Assembly (NCBI GenBank): GCA_947471695.1
Contig: CANIWY010000005.1
Span: 1-24,810, forward strand
DNA length: 24,810 nt
Reading direction: 5' to 3'
Source of the DNA: Nitrosomonadaceae bacterium
Lineage (GTDB): Bacteria; Pseudomonadota; Gammaproteobacteria; Burkholderiales; Nitrosomonadaceae
Part shown: one piece after another, positions 5,731 to 14,368 of the stretch
Position numbering within the stretch: position 1 is the stretch's first letter
Layout: each line of letters begins with the position of its first letter
Notes under the pieces: model-generated
What the model was told of the DNA's origin: nothing
Database searches by the model: none
The model's input: the letters and a program-made list of their open reading frames with translations, nothing else
Translations under genes and position numbers: made by a program

Positions 5731-7086
5731 ATGTTCGAAAAAATACTTATAGCCAATCGCGGCGAAATTGCCTTACGTATTCAGAGGGCATGCCGCGAGA
5801 TGGGAATTAAGACGGTGGTAGTGCACTCCGAGGCAGATGCTGAGGCTAAGTACGTCAAGCTCGCTGATGAGTCCGTCTGTATTGGACCTGCGCCATCAGT
5901 TCAGAGCTATCTCAATATTCCAGCCATCATCAGTGCGGCCGAGGTGACCGATGCAGAAGCGATCCATCCCGGCTATGGATTTCTTTCTGAAAATGCTGAT
6001 TTCGCGGAGAGAGTTGAAAAAAGTGGATTTGTATTCATTGGCCCTCGCGCGGAAACGATACGACTGATGGGGGACAAGATCAGTGCAAAAAATGCGATGA
6101 AAAGGGCGGGCGTACCCTGCGTGCCCGGATTCGACGGACCGCTACCTGAGTCAGCTGAAGAAATAAAAAAGATTGTCCGAGGTATTGGATATCCAGTGAT
6201 CATTAAGGCGTCAGGTGGAGGTGGCGGGCGCGGAATGCGGGTAGTGCACACGGAAGCCGCGCTACTAAATGCGGTCATCATGACCCGCAATGAGGCCCAA
6301 GCGGCATTTGGGAATCCGATTGTTTACGCTGAGAAGTTTTTGGAGAATCCGCGGCATATAGAGTTTCAGGTGCTCGTGGATGAGCACAAGAATGCGTTGC
6401 ACTTAGGTGAGAGGGACTGCTCAATGCAGCGTCGTCACCAGAAAATCATCGAAGAGGCGCCGGCATTTGGAATCACTCCTCGGCAACGGGATAAGATTGG
6501 TACGCGTTGCGCAGACGCCTGTCGTAGCATCGGTTATCGTGGTGTAGGAACGTTTGAATTTTTGTTTGAGAAGAACGAATTTTATTTCATAGAGATGAAC
6601 ACGAGGTTGCAGGTCGAGCACCCAGTTACGGAGGCTGTGACGGGGATCGATCTGGTTCAGGCACAGATCCGCGTTGCTGCGGGTGAGAAGCTGAGTTTGC
6701 GCCAGCGTAATATCGTAATAAAAGGATTTGCAATTGAGTGTCGGATAAATGCAGAGGATCCTTATAAACTCACACCATCGGCTGGACGCATCACGCAGTA
6801 TCATGCGCCAGGCGGGCCCGGTATTCGTGTGGATTCACATATTTATCAGCATTATATGGTGCCCCAATATTACGACTCCATGATCGGGAAGGTAATCGCC
6901 TATGGAGATACGCGGGATCAGGCGATTGCCCGTATGCGTATTGCTCTATCTGAAATGGGGGTTGGTGGCATAAAGACAAATATCCCACTTCATCTCGATC
7001 TATTATCAGATGCCGCTTTTCTAAGTGGTGGAACCCCGATCCATTATCTAGAGCAGAAGCTCGCAAATCACAATAAATTGGCTTAG
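5731..7086 (+). CDS. accC: Biotin carboxylase subunit of acetyl-CoA carboxylase
   Basis: Carboxylates the biotin of AccB using ATP and bicarbonate. The 451 residues equal the normal length. Domains in order: the N-terminal pre-ATP-grasp part beginning FEKILIANRGEIALR with HPGYGFLSENADFA; the ATP-grasp domain with Lys159 in KASGGGGGRGMRVV and ERDCSMQRRHQKIIEEAPA; FIEMNTRLQVEHPVTE, holding the metal-binding Glu and catalytic Arg; and the C-terminal domain with ECRINAEDP and YYDSMIGKVI. All active-site motifs are intact. The spacing after accB and shared orientation suggest one transcript. No clear Shine-Dalgarno precedes the ATG. The start is nonetheless secure because the conserved N-terminus begins at it. 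Confidence 0.97.
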   Translation: MFEKILIANRGEIALRIQRACREMGIKTVVVHSEADAEAKYVKLADESVCIGPAPSVQSYLNIPAIISAAEVTDAEAIHPGYGFLSENADFAERVEKSGFVFIGPRAETIRLMGDKISAKNAMKRAGVPCVPGFDGPLPESAEEIKKIVRGIGYPVIIKASGGGGGRGMRVVHTEAALLNAVIMTRNEAQAAFGNPIVYAEKFLENPRHIEFQVLVDEHKNALHLGERDCSMQRRHQKIIEEAPAFGITPRQRDKIGTRCADACRSIGYRGVGTFEFLFEKNEFYFIEMNTRLQVEHPVTEAVTGIDLVQAQIRVAAGEKLSLRQRNIVIKGFAIECRINAEDPYKLTPSAGRITQYHAPGGPGIRVDSHIYQHYMVPQYYDSMIGKVIAYGDTRDQAIARMRIALSEMGVGGIKTNIPLHLDLLSDAAFLSGGTPIHYLEQKLANHNKLA

Positions 7087-7184
7087 AGCATAAACCCCTA
7101 TCTGCGCAGTCAAGAGATACAATGACTGGCCATCAAGTTACTAAATCAATTTTACGCCGATAGACGTAATCGTTAATCAAGAAT

Positions 7185-8105
7185 ATGTCCTGGATCTCAA
7201 TCACGATAGAGACCGACGCTGCCCATGCCGAAGTACTAAGCGACGCGCTACTCGAGATGGGGGCATTGTCAGTCGATATACAAGACGCTGCCGCAGGAAC
7301 AGAACTTGAGCAGCCATTATTCGGAGAGCCCGGAGAGCTAGTAGAAAAAAAAATTTGGCAGTCAGCGAAAATAACAGCAATATTAGCGACAGATGCTGAT
7401 GTGGAAGAATTTATCAGAGCCGCTTCTCAAGCGGCCGAACTTACAAGCTTGCCGATGTACCGTGTAGATGAGTTGCCGGAACAGGATTGGGTGAGAATGA
7501 GTCAGGATCAATTCACCCCAATTAAGATTTCATCGAGACTGTGGATTGTGCCGAGTTGGCATCAGGCACCTGATTCCGAGGCAATTAATCTAACGCTTGA
7601 CCCGGGACTAGCTTTTGGGACGGGGAGCCACCCTACCACTCAGTTATGCCTAGCTTGGTTAGACGAAAATTTGAGGGGCGGTGAAGATGTGTTGGACTAT
7701 GGATGTGGTTCCGGCATCCTCGCCATAGCAGCCTTGAAGTTGGGGGCGAGACAGGCGATAGGAGTAGACATTGACCCTCAGGCGATTGTGGCAAGCCAAG
7801 ATAACGCATCCCGCAACCAAATAGAGCAAAAGAAGGCACAGTTTTACACAGCACATACCGAACTCCAACTGGTAAAGACAACAACAGGTTGGGCAGATGT
7901 AGTCGTTGCGAATATCTTAGCAAACCCACTGAAAATATTAGCACCATTACTAATGAGCATGACGCGTAGGGATGGAACAATTGTTCTCTCTGGGATCCTT
8001 AAGGATCAATCTGAAGATGTTGAAAAAATCTATCGTCAATGGTTTAAGATGCGGATCTCGGGAGAGCGAGAGGGGTGGGTGCTGTTAACGGGGACAAGAA
8101 AATGA
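7185..8105 (+). CDS. prmA: Ribosomal protein L11 methyltransferase
   Basis: Transfers methyl groups from S-adenosylmethionine to lysine residues and the N-terminus of ribosomal protein L11. The 306 residues fit the family. The N-terminal L11-recognition domain starts MSWISITIETDAAHAE. The catalytic Rossmann domain shows DPGLAFGTGSHPTTQLCL, the SAM-binding VLDYGCGSGILAIAALKLGA, the acidic IGVDIDPQAI and VVVANILANPL. Placement directly after accC is common in beta- and gammaproteobacteria. The ATG coincides with the conserved MSW start, although no strong ribosome-binding site is visible. Confidence 0.96.
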   Translation: MSWISITIETDAAHAEVLSDALLEMGALSVDIQDAAAGTELEQPLFGEPGELVEKKIWQSAKITAILATDADVEEFIRAASQAAELTSLPMYRVDELPEQDWVRMSQDQFTPIKISSRLWIVPSWHQAPDSEAINLTLDPGLAFGTGSHPTTQLCLAWLDENLRGGEDVLDYGCGSGILAIAALKLGARQAIGVDIDPQAIVASQDNASRNQIEQKKAQFYTAHTELQLVKTTTGWADVVVANILANPLKILAPLLMSMTRRDGTIVLSGILKDQSEDVEKIYRQWFKMRISGEREGWVLLTGTRK

Positions 8106-8133
8106 AGTCCAAGTCACTTGAAAGAAATCGGAT

Positions 8134-8988
8134 ATGGCGCTGGTAACACGCTGCTCAAACTGCGATACCACATTTCGCGTCACCGCTCAGCACTTGAAGG
8201 CACATGGGGGCGATGTGCGGTGTGGAAGCTGTGCTCATATATTTAATGGGTTTGCCACACTGACGATGGTACAAGAAACGAAGGGCGATGAACCTTCAGT
8301 GGACTTAAAGGGTGTCAAATCAGACACCATCACTGTACCCGGCCTCAAAGAAATGGGGTCATCAAGACTCAACTCTGAACACGAGTTAAGAGTTGCTGGG
8401 GAATTAAACCCAAACTCTTCAACAGCTCCGCAAGACATAGCTGTAGAAACTCCTGATGCAGGTAACCTAACAATCGAGCAGGAGTTCTATGAACTCTCAG
8501 AGCCACGCAAAAGTCAAGGCGGTTGGATTGCGGTAAGTATATTTTTATTGATTATGCTGGTGGGGCAGTTAATCTACTCATACCGATCTGAAATTTCTAT
8601 TCAAGCTCCGAGTGCACGTCTCTACCTGGAACAATACTGTGAGCTTTTAGGATGTACGATTTCATCATCACAACAATCGGATCTGTTGAGTATTGAGTCA
8701 TCTGATTTAAAGTCAGACCCTACTACGGGTGATGAGGCTGCAATATTAACAGCAGTACTTCGAAACTACGCACCAATCCCTCAGGCGTATCCAATGCTCG
8801 AACTGACTCTGACCGACGTTCATGAACAACCTCTGGCGAGTCATATCTTCAAGCCAAATGAATATCTTGGTAGAGAGATGAGACCAGAACAGACGATAGC
8901 ACCAGGGCAGGAGATTGAGATCAGGTTACGTCTAGATATGGGCGGCCTAAATGTGGCGGGTTATAAATTATTCTTACTCTACCATTAA
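8134..8988 (+). CDS. Zinc-ribbon, single-pass membrane protein (MJ0042-type ribbon, DUF3426)
   Basis: A protein of 284 residues. It begins with a zinc ribbon carrying two CxxC pairs (Cys7/Cys10 and Cys30/Cys33) in the MJ0042-type pattern TRCSNCDTTFRVT...VRCGSCAHIF. A variable, acidic linker follows, then one membrane helix (about residues 129-148, GWIAVSIFLLIMLVGQLIYSY), then a C-terminal DUF3426 domain predicted to be outside the cytoplasm. That domain ends in a conserved-looking pattern with LRNYAPIPQAYPMLELTLTD. The function of this family is not established; the ribbon suggests binding of a nucleic acid or protein partner. It lies 28 bases after prmA, and the prmA / DUF3426 pairing is common in betaproteobacteria. 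Confidence 0.9.
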   Translation: MALVTRCSNCDTTFRVTAQHLKAHGGDVRCGSCAHIFNGFATLTMVQETKGDEPSVDLKGVKSDTITVPGLKEMGSSRLNSEHELRVAGELNPNSSTAPQDIAVETPDAGNLTIEQEFYELSEPRKSQGGWIAVSIFLLIMLVGQLIYSYRSEISIQAPSARLYLEQYCELLGCTISSSQQSDLLSIESSDLKSDPTTGDEAAILTAVLRNYAPIPQAYPMLELTLTDVHEQPLASHIFKPNEYLGREMRPEQTIAPGQEIEIRLRLDMGGLNVAGYKLFLLYH

Positions 8989-9122
8989 CCATCAGGTTAG
9001 AAATGAACCACCTTTTAGACGGTAGCAATCGCAACAGAGGCGTGATTAGGGAGCTGTGAAGAGCCCATATTTAGATTAGAATCAACAACCAGTCAAACCA
9101 AGCACTGACCCCCCCTAGCAGA

Positions 9123-9935
9123 ATGAAATCAGAAAATCTAGTCGAGATTAAAGACCTAAATTTTTCTTATGGTGACCGTGCCATCTTGAAGGGCATCAAT
9201 ATGACGATGCATAGAGGCAAGGTTATCGCCATTATGGGCGGGAGTGGGTGTGGCAAGACCACTTTATTGCGGTTGATCGGGGGTGCAGTAACGCCTTCAT
9301 CTGGTAGCGTCAAGGTTGCTGGTCAGGTGGTGCATGATCTCAGCAGGGATGAGTTGTTTCAGATGCGCCGGAAGATGAGTATGCTCTTCCAGTTTGGGGC
9401 ACTCTTCACGGACCTTTCTGTCTTTGACAATGTGGCATTTCAGATGAGAGAGCATACCAACTTGCCGGAAGCAGTAATTCGTGATCTGGTGCTAATGAAG
9501 TTGCATGCTGTTGGTCTGCGTGGTGCACATAAATTAATGCCAGCGGAGTTATCTGGCGGGATGGCGAGAAGAGTGGCATTAGCCAGGTCGATTGCACTTG
9601 ACCCATTGCTCATCATGTATGATGAGCCATTCACCGGGCTCGACCCAATCTCACTGAGTGTAATCGGCAGCCTTATTCGTCGACTGACAGATGCCTTGGG
9701 CATGACCTCAATCGTTGTAACCCATGACGTCCAGGAGTCACTGAAAATAGTTGACTATGTCTACTTCATATCAGAGGGCGTGATAGCGGCGCATGGAACG
9801 CCGGCAGAGGTTCAGGAATCAATCACACCCTTTGTTCACCAGTTTGTACACGGAGAAGAGGATGGTCCGGTACCTTTTCACTATCCCGCGAGCGCGTATG
9901 CACGCGACCTGAGAATGGGGGGAAGTGTTGCCTAG
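9123..9935 (+). CDS. mlaF: ATP-binding subunit of the Mla phospholipid transport system
   Basis: ATPase of the inner-membrane MlaFEDB complex, which moves phospholipids between the inner and outer membranes and helps keep outer-membrane asymmetry. The 270 residues contain Walker A GGSGCGKTT (about 39-47), the Q-loop at MLFQFGALFTDLSVFDN, the signature ELSGGMARRVALAR, Walker B LLIMYDEPFTGLDP and the switch His in VVTHDVQESL. The signature SGGMxRR and FQ-GALF are typical of MlaF rather than other ABC ATPases. The gene overlaps mlaE by 11 bases, so it heads the mlaFEDCB operon. Its ATG is preceded by a run of C with no Shine-Dalgarno. Confidence 0.95.
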   Translation: MKSENLVEIKDLNFSYGDRAILKGINMTMHRGKVIAIMGGSGCGKTTLLRLIGGAVTPSSGSVKVAGQVVHDLSRDELFQMRRKMSMLFQFGALFTDLSVFDNVAFQMREHTNLPEAVIRDLVLMKLHAVGLRGAHKLMPAELSGGMARRVALARSIALDPLLIMYDEPFTGLDPISLSVIGSLIRRLTDALGMTSIVVTHDVQESLKIVDYVYFISEGVIAAHGTPAEVQESITPFVHQFVHGEEDGPVPFHYPASAYARDLRMGGSVA

Positions 9936-10725
9936 GAGGATCGTTCTCGGCATTCAGGGTGTCGGTCACCGGGTGATAGAGAGTGTCTGGCGACTGGGTC
10001 GTGCTAGCCGTTTTTTTATATTGATGTTGATGAAGTCGGGTACCAGCATGAGGCGGTTTCGACTCGTCATCAGGGAGATCTACTTTACAGGGGTCTTGTC
10101 TCTGATCATCATCGTGGTGTCTGGTCTATTTGTGGGCATGGTGCTGGGTCTACAGGGGTATGAGACCCTGCAAAAATACGGATCCGAGTCTGCCGTGGGA
10201 ACACTGGTCGCGCTCTCCCTAGTGAGGGAACTGGGCCCAGTGGTGGCAGCACTGCTGTTTGCGAGCCGAGCTGGCTCTGCCATCACCGCAGAGATCGGTC
10301 TGATGAAGGCCACCGAGCAATTGGCTGCAATGGAGATGATGGCGGTGGACCCGATGGCGCGTGTGGTTGCTCCTCGATTCTGGGCGGGGGTAATTTCGAT
10401 GCCATTTTTAGCGGCGATGTTTTCATCAGTTGGTGTGTTCGGTGGTTACTTGGTGACGGTGGTGCTGATCGGCGTCGATGAGGGTTCATTCTGGTCACAG
10501 ATGCAGAGTGCTGTTGATTTTAGATACGACATAGTCAATGGCGTCATTAAGACTTGTGTATTTGGGGTGGCGGTAACGGCGATCGCAGTATTCGAGGGGT
10601 ATGACGCGCCGCCGACAGCAGAGGGAGTGTCCGGCGCAACCACGCGGACGGTGGTGACATCGTCTTTGGCGATTCTTGGACTGGATTTTGTTTTGACCGC
10701 TTTCATGTTTAGAGGGATGAGCTGA
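9925..10725 (+). CDS. mlaE: Permease subunit of the Mla phospholipid transport system
   Basis: Membrane subunit of MlaFEDB, a dimer forming the lipid path through the inner membrane. The 266 residues carry the MlaE fold: an N-terminal amphipathic part, a long hydrophobic stretch (about 52-75), and the family hallmark LVRELGPVVAALLFASRAGSAITAE-type region (split here as SLVRELGPVVAALLFASRAG and SAITAEIGLMKATEQLAAM), which contacts MlaF. Further helices follow to the end. The start is GTG at 9925, preceded by GGGGGGA, and it overlaps mlaF by 11 bases; this suggests translational coupling. Its stop overlaps the mlaD start by one base. Confidence 0.95.
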   Translation: MLPRRIVLGIQGVGHRVIESVWRLGRASRFFILMLMKSGTSMRRFRLVIREIYFTGVLSLIIIVVSGLFVGMVLGLQGYETLQKYGSESAVGTLVALSLVRELGPVVAALLFASRAGSAITAEIGLMKATEQLAAMEMMAVDPMARVVAPRFWAGVISMPFLAAMFSSVGVFGGYLVTVVLIGVDEGSFWSQMQSAVDFRYDIVNGVIKTCVFGVAVTAIAVFEGYDAPPTAEGVSGATTRTVVTSSLAILGLDFVLTAFMFRGMS

Positions 10726-11198
10726 TGCAGCGGACAACAATGGATTTATGGGTGGGGTTATTTGTTGCGGCCGGGATTGGAGCGCTGTTGGTGTTGGCGC
10801 TGAAAGTCGGAAATATGGGTACATATAGTGCTGCACAGAGCTATACGTTGATGGGAAGTTTTGAGAATATTGGAGGCTTAAAGCCTCGAGCCCCAGTGAA
10901 GAGTGCTGGGGTAGTGGTGGGTCGGGTGCTGGATATTCAGTTTAACCCTGAAACATTTGATGCCGTAGTTACAATGAGCATCGATATCCGCTACCGGTTT
11001 CCTAAGGATACATTCGCTAGCATCCTGACGTCCGGACTTTTGGGTGAGCAGTATATTGGCCTTGCGGCTGGTGGTGATGAGGTCATGCTGAAGAGTGGTG
11101 ATAAAATCATGAAGACTAACTCGGCGATGGTGTTGGAGGAGATGATCGGACGATTCTTATTCAACAAGGCATCAGAGAATAAAGATGGGAAGAATTAA
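10725..11198 (+). CDS. mlaD: MCE-domain subunit of the Mla phospholipid transport system
   Basis: Anchored periplasmic MCE protein that forms the hexameric ring on top of MlaE and passes lipids to or from MlaC. The 157 residues consist of an N-terminal helix (about 7-27, LWVGLFVAAGIGALLVLAL), the MCE domain (about 38-115) with ENIGGLKPRAPVKSAGVVVGRV, and a short C-terminal helix with MVLEEMIGRFLFN that would line the central channel. Length agrees with the short MlaD type. The ATG overlaps the mlaE stop (TGATG), the usual sign of coupled translation. Confidence 0.95.
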   Translation: MQRTTMDLWVGLFVAAGIGALLVLALKVGNMGTYSAAQSYTLMGSFENIGGLKPRAPVKSAGVVVGRVLDIQFNPETFDAVVTMSIDIRYRFPKDTFASILTSGLLGEQYIGLAAGGDEVMLKSGDKIMKTNSAMVLEEMIGRFLFNKASENKDGKN

Positions 11199-11266
11199 TA
11201 CGGACTCAAATGCACGGCTCTTGACTGGGGTCTGTGGTGAGTTTACTTGATCTAAATGAGGAAAGA

Positions 11267-11914
11267 ATGAAGAAGATAAATTTAGGTATCTCTATACTTG
11301 TAACAGCATGGTTACTGGCGTTCCCCGCATTGGCCGCAGAAATTTCGCCTGACACATTGGTCGACACTACCGCTCAGGAGGTACTCGCCATTATCAGGCA
11401 AGATAAAGATATACGGGCAGGACACACCGGCAAGATTCTTAATCTGGTGGAGGCTAAGGTGTTGCCACACTTCAATTTCACACGGATGACTCGCTTGTCG
11501 ATGGGGAAAAACTGGAATGTAGCCAGTCCTGAGCAGCAGCAAGAGCTGGTGAAGGAGTTCCGCGCCCTGCTAGTTCGAACCTATTCCAATGCTTTGGCCA
11601 GTTATCGCGACCACCAGATTAAGGTAGAGCCAGCGAGAGTTAAGCCGGGCGATATAGATATCACGGTTAAGACTCAGGTGATGGAGGAGCATGGTCAGGT
11701 CCCCGTGCCGATTGATTACAGCATGGAGAGGTCTGCTGATGGCTGGAAGGTATACGATGTAACGGTGGCCGGAGTTAGTTTGGTAACTAATTATCGAGGC
11801 TCATTCAATACGCAGATTCGAGATGGGGGGGTTGCAAAGTTACTTAAGACCTTGCAGGACAAGAATCGAGGTTTGGAGGCGAGGGATAAAGAGAATAAGA
11901 CCGCTGCAAAATAA
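11267..11914 (+). CDS. mlaC: Periplasmic phospholipid-binding protein of the Mla system
   Basis: Soluble shuttle that carries phospholipid across the periplasm between the MlaFEDB complex and the outer-membrane MlaA complex. From the ATG at 11267 the protein has 215 residues and a clear signal peptide (MKKINLGISILVTAWLLAFP, cleavage near ALAAE). The mature part shows the MlaC/Ttg2D pattern: VEAKVLPHFNFTRMTRLSMG, RALLVRTYSNALASY and DGWKVYDVTVAGVSLVTNYR. The frame is open upstream to a GTG at 11234, but the ATG at 11267 has a good GAGGAAAG ribosome site and starts the signal peptide. It lies 68 bases after mlaD. The mlaA gene, often next to it in betaproteobacteria, is missing here. Confidence 0.95.
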   Translation: MKKINLGISILVTAWLLAFPALAAEISPDTLVDTTAQEVLAIIRQDKDIRAGHTGKILNLVEAKVLPHFNFTRMTRLSMGKNWNVASPEQQQELVKEFRALLVRTYSNALASYRDHQIKVEPARVKPGDIDITVKTQVMEEHGQVPVPIDYSMERSADGWKVYDVTVAGVSLVTNYRGSFNTQIRDGGVAKLLKTLQDKNRGLEARDKENKTAAK

Positions 11915-11920
11915 TCATTT

Positions 11921-12214
11921 GTGGCGAAAGATATGATCTTGCGCGACGGAAATCGGCTAATCGTTAGAGGTGCCATCACCATTGAAAATGTCGTCACACT
12001 GACCGAGCAGGGGTTGACCATGTTTAACCAAGAGGGCTGCGTGGTTGATTTGCAGCAGGTGACGGAGGTCGACTCGTCCGCCGTCAGTATGTTACTTGAG
12101 TGGCAGCGCAGGTCACATAGCCATAACGGGCAGGTTCAATTTGCCAATCTGCCGGAGACATTAAAAAGTCTTGCCCAGTTGTACGGTGTCTCTGAGTTGA
12201 TTCCGATGTGCTAA
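11921..12214 (+). CDS. mlaB: STAS-domain subunit of the Mla phospholipid transport system
   Basis: Small cytoplasmic STAS protein that binds MlaF and supports assembly and ATPase activity of the complex. About 97 residues from the GTG at 11921; the ATG at 11933 is an alternative start. The STAS core contains VVDLQQVTEVDSSAVSMLLEW, with the Ser of the DSSA turn that corresponds to the phosphorylatable position in anti-sigma antagonists, and a C-terminal helix LKSLAQLYGVSELIPM typical of MlaB. It begins six bases after the mlaC stop, so it ends the mla operon. Confidence 0.9.
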   Translation: MAKDMILRDGNRLIVRGAITIENVVTLTEQGLTMFNQEGCVVDLQQVTEVDSSAVSMLLEWQRRSHSHNGQVQFANLPETLKSLAQLYGVSELIPMC

Positions 12215-12311
12215 AGACAATAAAGAACGACCAGAAAAAAGGTCATCACTAAAGTAAAATCAACAGTCGGACCTATTCCTTACCCATCTGTACACGAATT
12301 AAGTCCTTCAA

Positions 12312-13229
12312 ATGACCCCGGCAGTTGAGGTTAATCAGGTAAAGAAGCGATTCGGAACGTTGATCGCTTTGGAGGGGATCGATCTCAAGATCGACCAAGG
12401 GGAGTTTTTTGCGTTACTCGGACCTAATGGGGCAGGTAAGACCACGCTCATCCACATCTTGGCGGGTCTAACACTAGCTAGCAGTGGAACGGCTCGAGTT
12501 ATGGGGCATGACGTAGTCACTGGGTATCAAGAGGCCCGCCGTCTCCTCGGTGTAGTACCGCAGGAACTGGTGTTCGATCCATTTTTTACTGTAAGAGAGA
12601 CGCTGGTCATTCAATCTGGCTATTATGGACTGAAGAAGAATGACTCCTGGATAGACGAAATAATTCATCGTCTGGATCTGACAGAGAAAGCAAACACGAA
12701 CATGCGAGCCCTATCCGGAGGGATGAAGAGGCGGGTATTGGTGGCTCAAGCGCTGGTGCATAAGCCACCTGTCATTGTCTTGGATGAACCCACCGCAGGG
12801 GTCGATGTGGAACTGCGCCAGGGTTTGTGGCGCTTTATCCAAGAATTGAACAAAGATGGGCACACCATCGTCCTGACAACCCATTATTTAGACGAAGCTG
12901 AGGTCCTATGCAATCGAGTAGCGATGTTGAAACAGGGAAAGATCGTTGCGCTCGATACCACTCAGAATCTCATTAACAGCATATCCGGTATCTCACTACG
13001 ATTAAGGTTATCGCCTGGCCCAATGCCCGTCACGCTAGAGCCTTTGGTACGCAGTAGAAGTGAGGGGTATTGCACCCTGACAGTAAAGGAGTATTCAGAG
13101 ATTGAACAGGTATTGGGTGCGTTGCGGAAGGCGCAATTGCGGGTGCTGGAGATGAAGCTAATGCAGCCAGATCTGGAAGAGGTCTTCGTCAAGATCGTGG
13201 GCAGCAAGTCAGACCAGGACCGGCTATGA
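12312..13229 (+). CDS. ABC exporter ATP-binding protein (YadG-like)
   Basis: ATPase of a two-component ABC-2-type exporter of the YadGH type; the substrate is unknown. The 305 residues show Walker A GPNGAGKTT (about 38-46), the signature LSGGMKRRVLVAQAL, Walker B VIVLDEPTAGVD and the switch His in TTHYLDEAE. The C-terminal 80 residues form an extra domain often seen in this group. The gene overlaps the permease by four bases (ATGA). Betaproteobacteria frequently place this pair directly after the mla operon and before ibaG, suggesting an envelope role, but that is inference. No Shine-Dalgarno is evident before the ATG. Confidence 0.9.
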   Translation: MTPAVEVNQVKKRFGTLIALEGIDLKIDQGEFFALLGPNGAGKTTLIHILAGLTLASSGTARVMGHDVVTGYQEARRLLGVVPQELVFDPFFTVRETLVIQSGYYGLKKNDSWIDEIIHRLDLTEKANTNMRALSGGMKRRVLVAQALVHKPPVIVLDEPTAGVDVELRQGLWRFIQELNKDGHTIVLTTHYLDEAEVLCNRVAMLKQGKIVALDTTQNLINSISGISLRLRLSPGPMPVTLEPLVRSRSEGYCTLTVKEYSEIEQVLGALRKAQLRVLEMKLMQPDLEEVFVKIVGSKSDQDRL

Positions 13230-13981
13230 CTGGCTTCTACACGCTCTTACATAAGGAGGTGCAGCGATTTTGGAAGGTGAGCCTACAGACCATCCTCGCA
13301 CCCATGCTGACAACTTTGCTCTACCTACTAATATTCTCCCATGTGCTGGAAGAGCATGTGCAGATTTATCCCGGTGTAGCGTATACAGTGTTTTTGATTC
13401 CGGGTTTGGTGATGATGTCGGTGCTACAAAATGCATTTGCAAACTCGTCATCCAGCCTAATTCAGTCACGAGTCACTGGTAATATCGTATTTGTACTGCT
13501 CGCGCCACTCTCGCACCGTGAAATTTTTATGGCGTATGTGTTGGCATCAGTAGTGCGGGCGGGAGTAGTAGGAATAGGAGTATATCTAGTGACATGGTGT
13601 TTCTTTGACGTGCCGTTACGTTCACTACCATGGGTACTACTATTTTCTCTATTGGGGAGTGCTTTACTAGGAACGCTGGGAATTATTGCTGGAATTTGGG
13701 CAGAAAAGTTTGATCAGCTAGCTGCGTTTCAAAATTTCATCATCCTGCCGCTGACATTTTTGTCAGGTGTATTTTATTCGATCCATTCGCTTCCTGCGTT
13801 TTGGCAGGGGCTGTCACAACTCAATCCATTCTTTTACATGATCGACGGATTTCGATACGGTTTTTTTGGAGTGTCAGATGTTTCACCTTACTTAAGTTTT
13901 GGAATTGTGGTGATTTGCTTTATGGCAGTATCATGGCTGACGCTGAGAATGCTGAAGACGGGGTACAAGCTTCGACATTGA
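13226..13981 (+). CDS. ABC-2-type exporter permease (YadH-like)
   Basis: Membrane partner of the preceding ATPase. The 251 residues contain about six hydrophobic segments in the ABC-2 layout, with an amphipathic start (FYTLLHKEVQRFWKV). The segment LIPGLVMMSVLQNAFANSSSSL and the ABC-2 signature region LPLTFLSGVFYSIHSLPAFWQ near the C-terminal third are characteristic. The start overlaps the ATPase stop by four bases, indicating coupled translation. The substrate is not predictable from sequence. Confidence 0.9.
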   Translation: MTGFYTLLHKEVQRFWKVSLQTILAPMLTTLLYLLIFSHVLEEHVQIYPGVAYTVFLIPGLVMMSVLQNAFANSSSSLIQSRVTGNIVFVLLAPLSHREIFMAYVLASVVRAGVVGIGVYLVTWCFFDVPLRSLPWVLLFSLLGSALLGTLGIIAGIWAEKFDQLAAFQNFIILPLTFLSGVFYSIHSLPAFWQGLSQLNPFFYMIDGFRYGFFGVSDVSPYLSFGIVVICFMAVSWLTLRMLKTGYKLRH

Positions 13982-14064
13982 TCACCGGTATTCATATTAA
14001 CTGATACGCTTGGTAGGTGAGATATTAAGTCAAATATTATTATTCATCTCAACAGGAAAACGAA

Positions 14065-14310
14065 ATGGTCACAGCCGAGAATATACAAACTTACATAGAA
14101 AAAGCCATGCCGTGTGAACTAGTGCAGGTGGAGGGTGACGGACACCACTTCAATGCAGTCATTGTCAGTGCTGAATTTCATGGAAAGAACATGGTCCAGC
14201 AACATCAGATAGTTTATCGTGCGCTAGGAGACAGGATGAAGGAGGAGATCCATGCGCTGTCGATGAAGACACTGACACCGGAGCAGTGGAAAGACGCGAA
14301 TCATCGTTAG
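14065..14310 (+). CDS. ibaG: BolA-family protein IbaG
   Basis: A BolA-like protein of 81 residues. BolA proteins partner monothiol glutaredoxins to hold [2Fe-2S] clusters, and ibaG is acid-induced in E. coli. The visible family pattern is GDGHHFNAVIVSAEF, HGKNMVQQHQIVYRALGDRM and EIHALSMKTLTPEQW. The His of VQQHQIVY and the GDGHHF loop are the expected cluster-coordinating region. An AGGAAAA ribosome site precedes the ATG. The place after the mla and YadGH-like genes is the usual one. The gene then usually found next, murA, is absent here, and rpoH converges instead. Confidence 0.93.
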   Translation: MVTAENIQTYIEKAMPCELVQVEGDGHHFNAVIVSAEFHGKNMVQQHQIVYRALGDRMKEEIHALSMKTLTPEQWKDANHR

Positions 14311-14368
14311 CCCCTCATTAATTCAACTACTTGTTGTGGCAAGAGAGGGACTGGGATGACAAATAAAG

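Noticed and set aside
5973..6804. Minus-strand open frames inside accC
   Set aside because: They are shadows of a fully conserved gene on the plus strand, with no known motifs.
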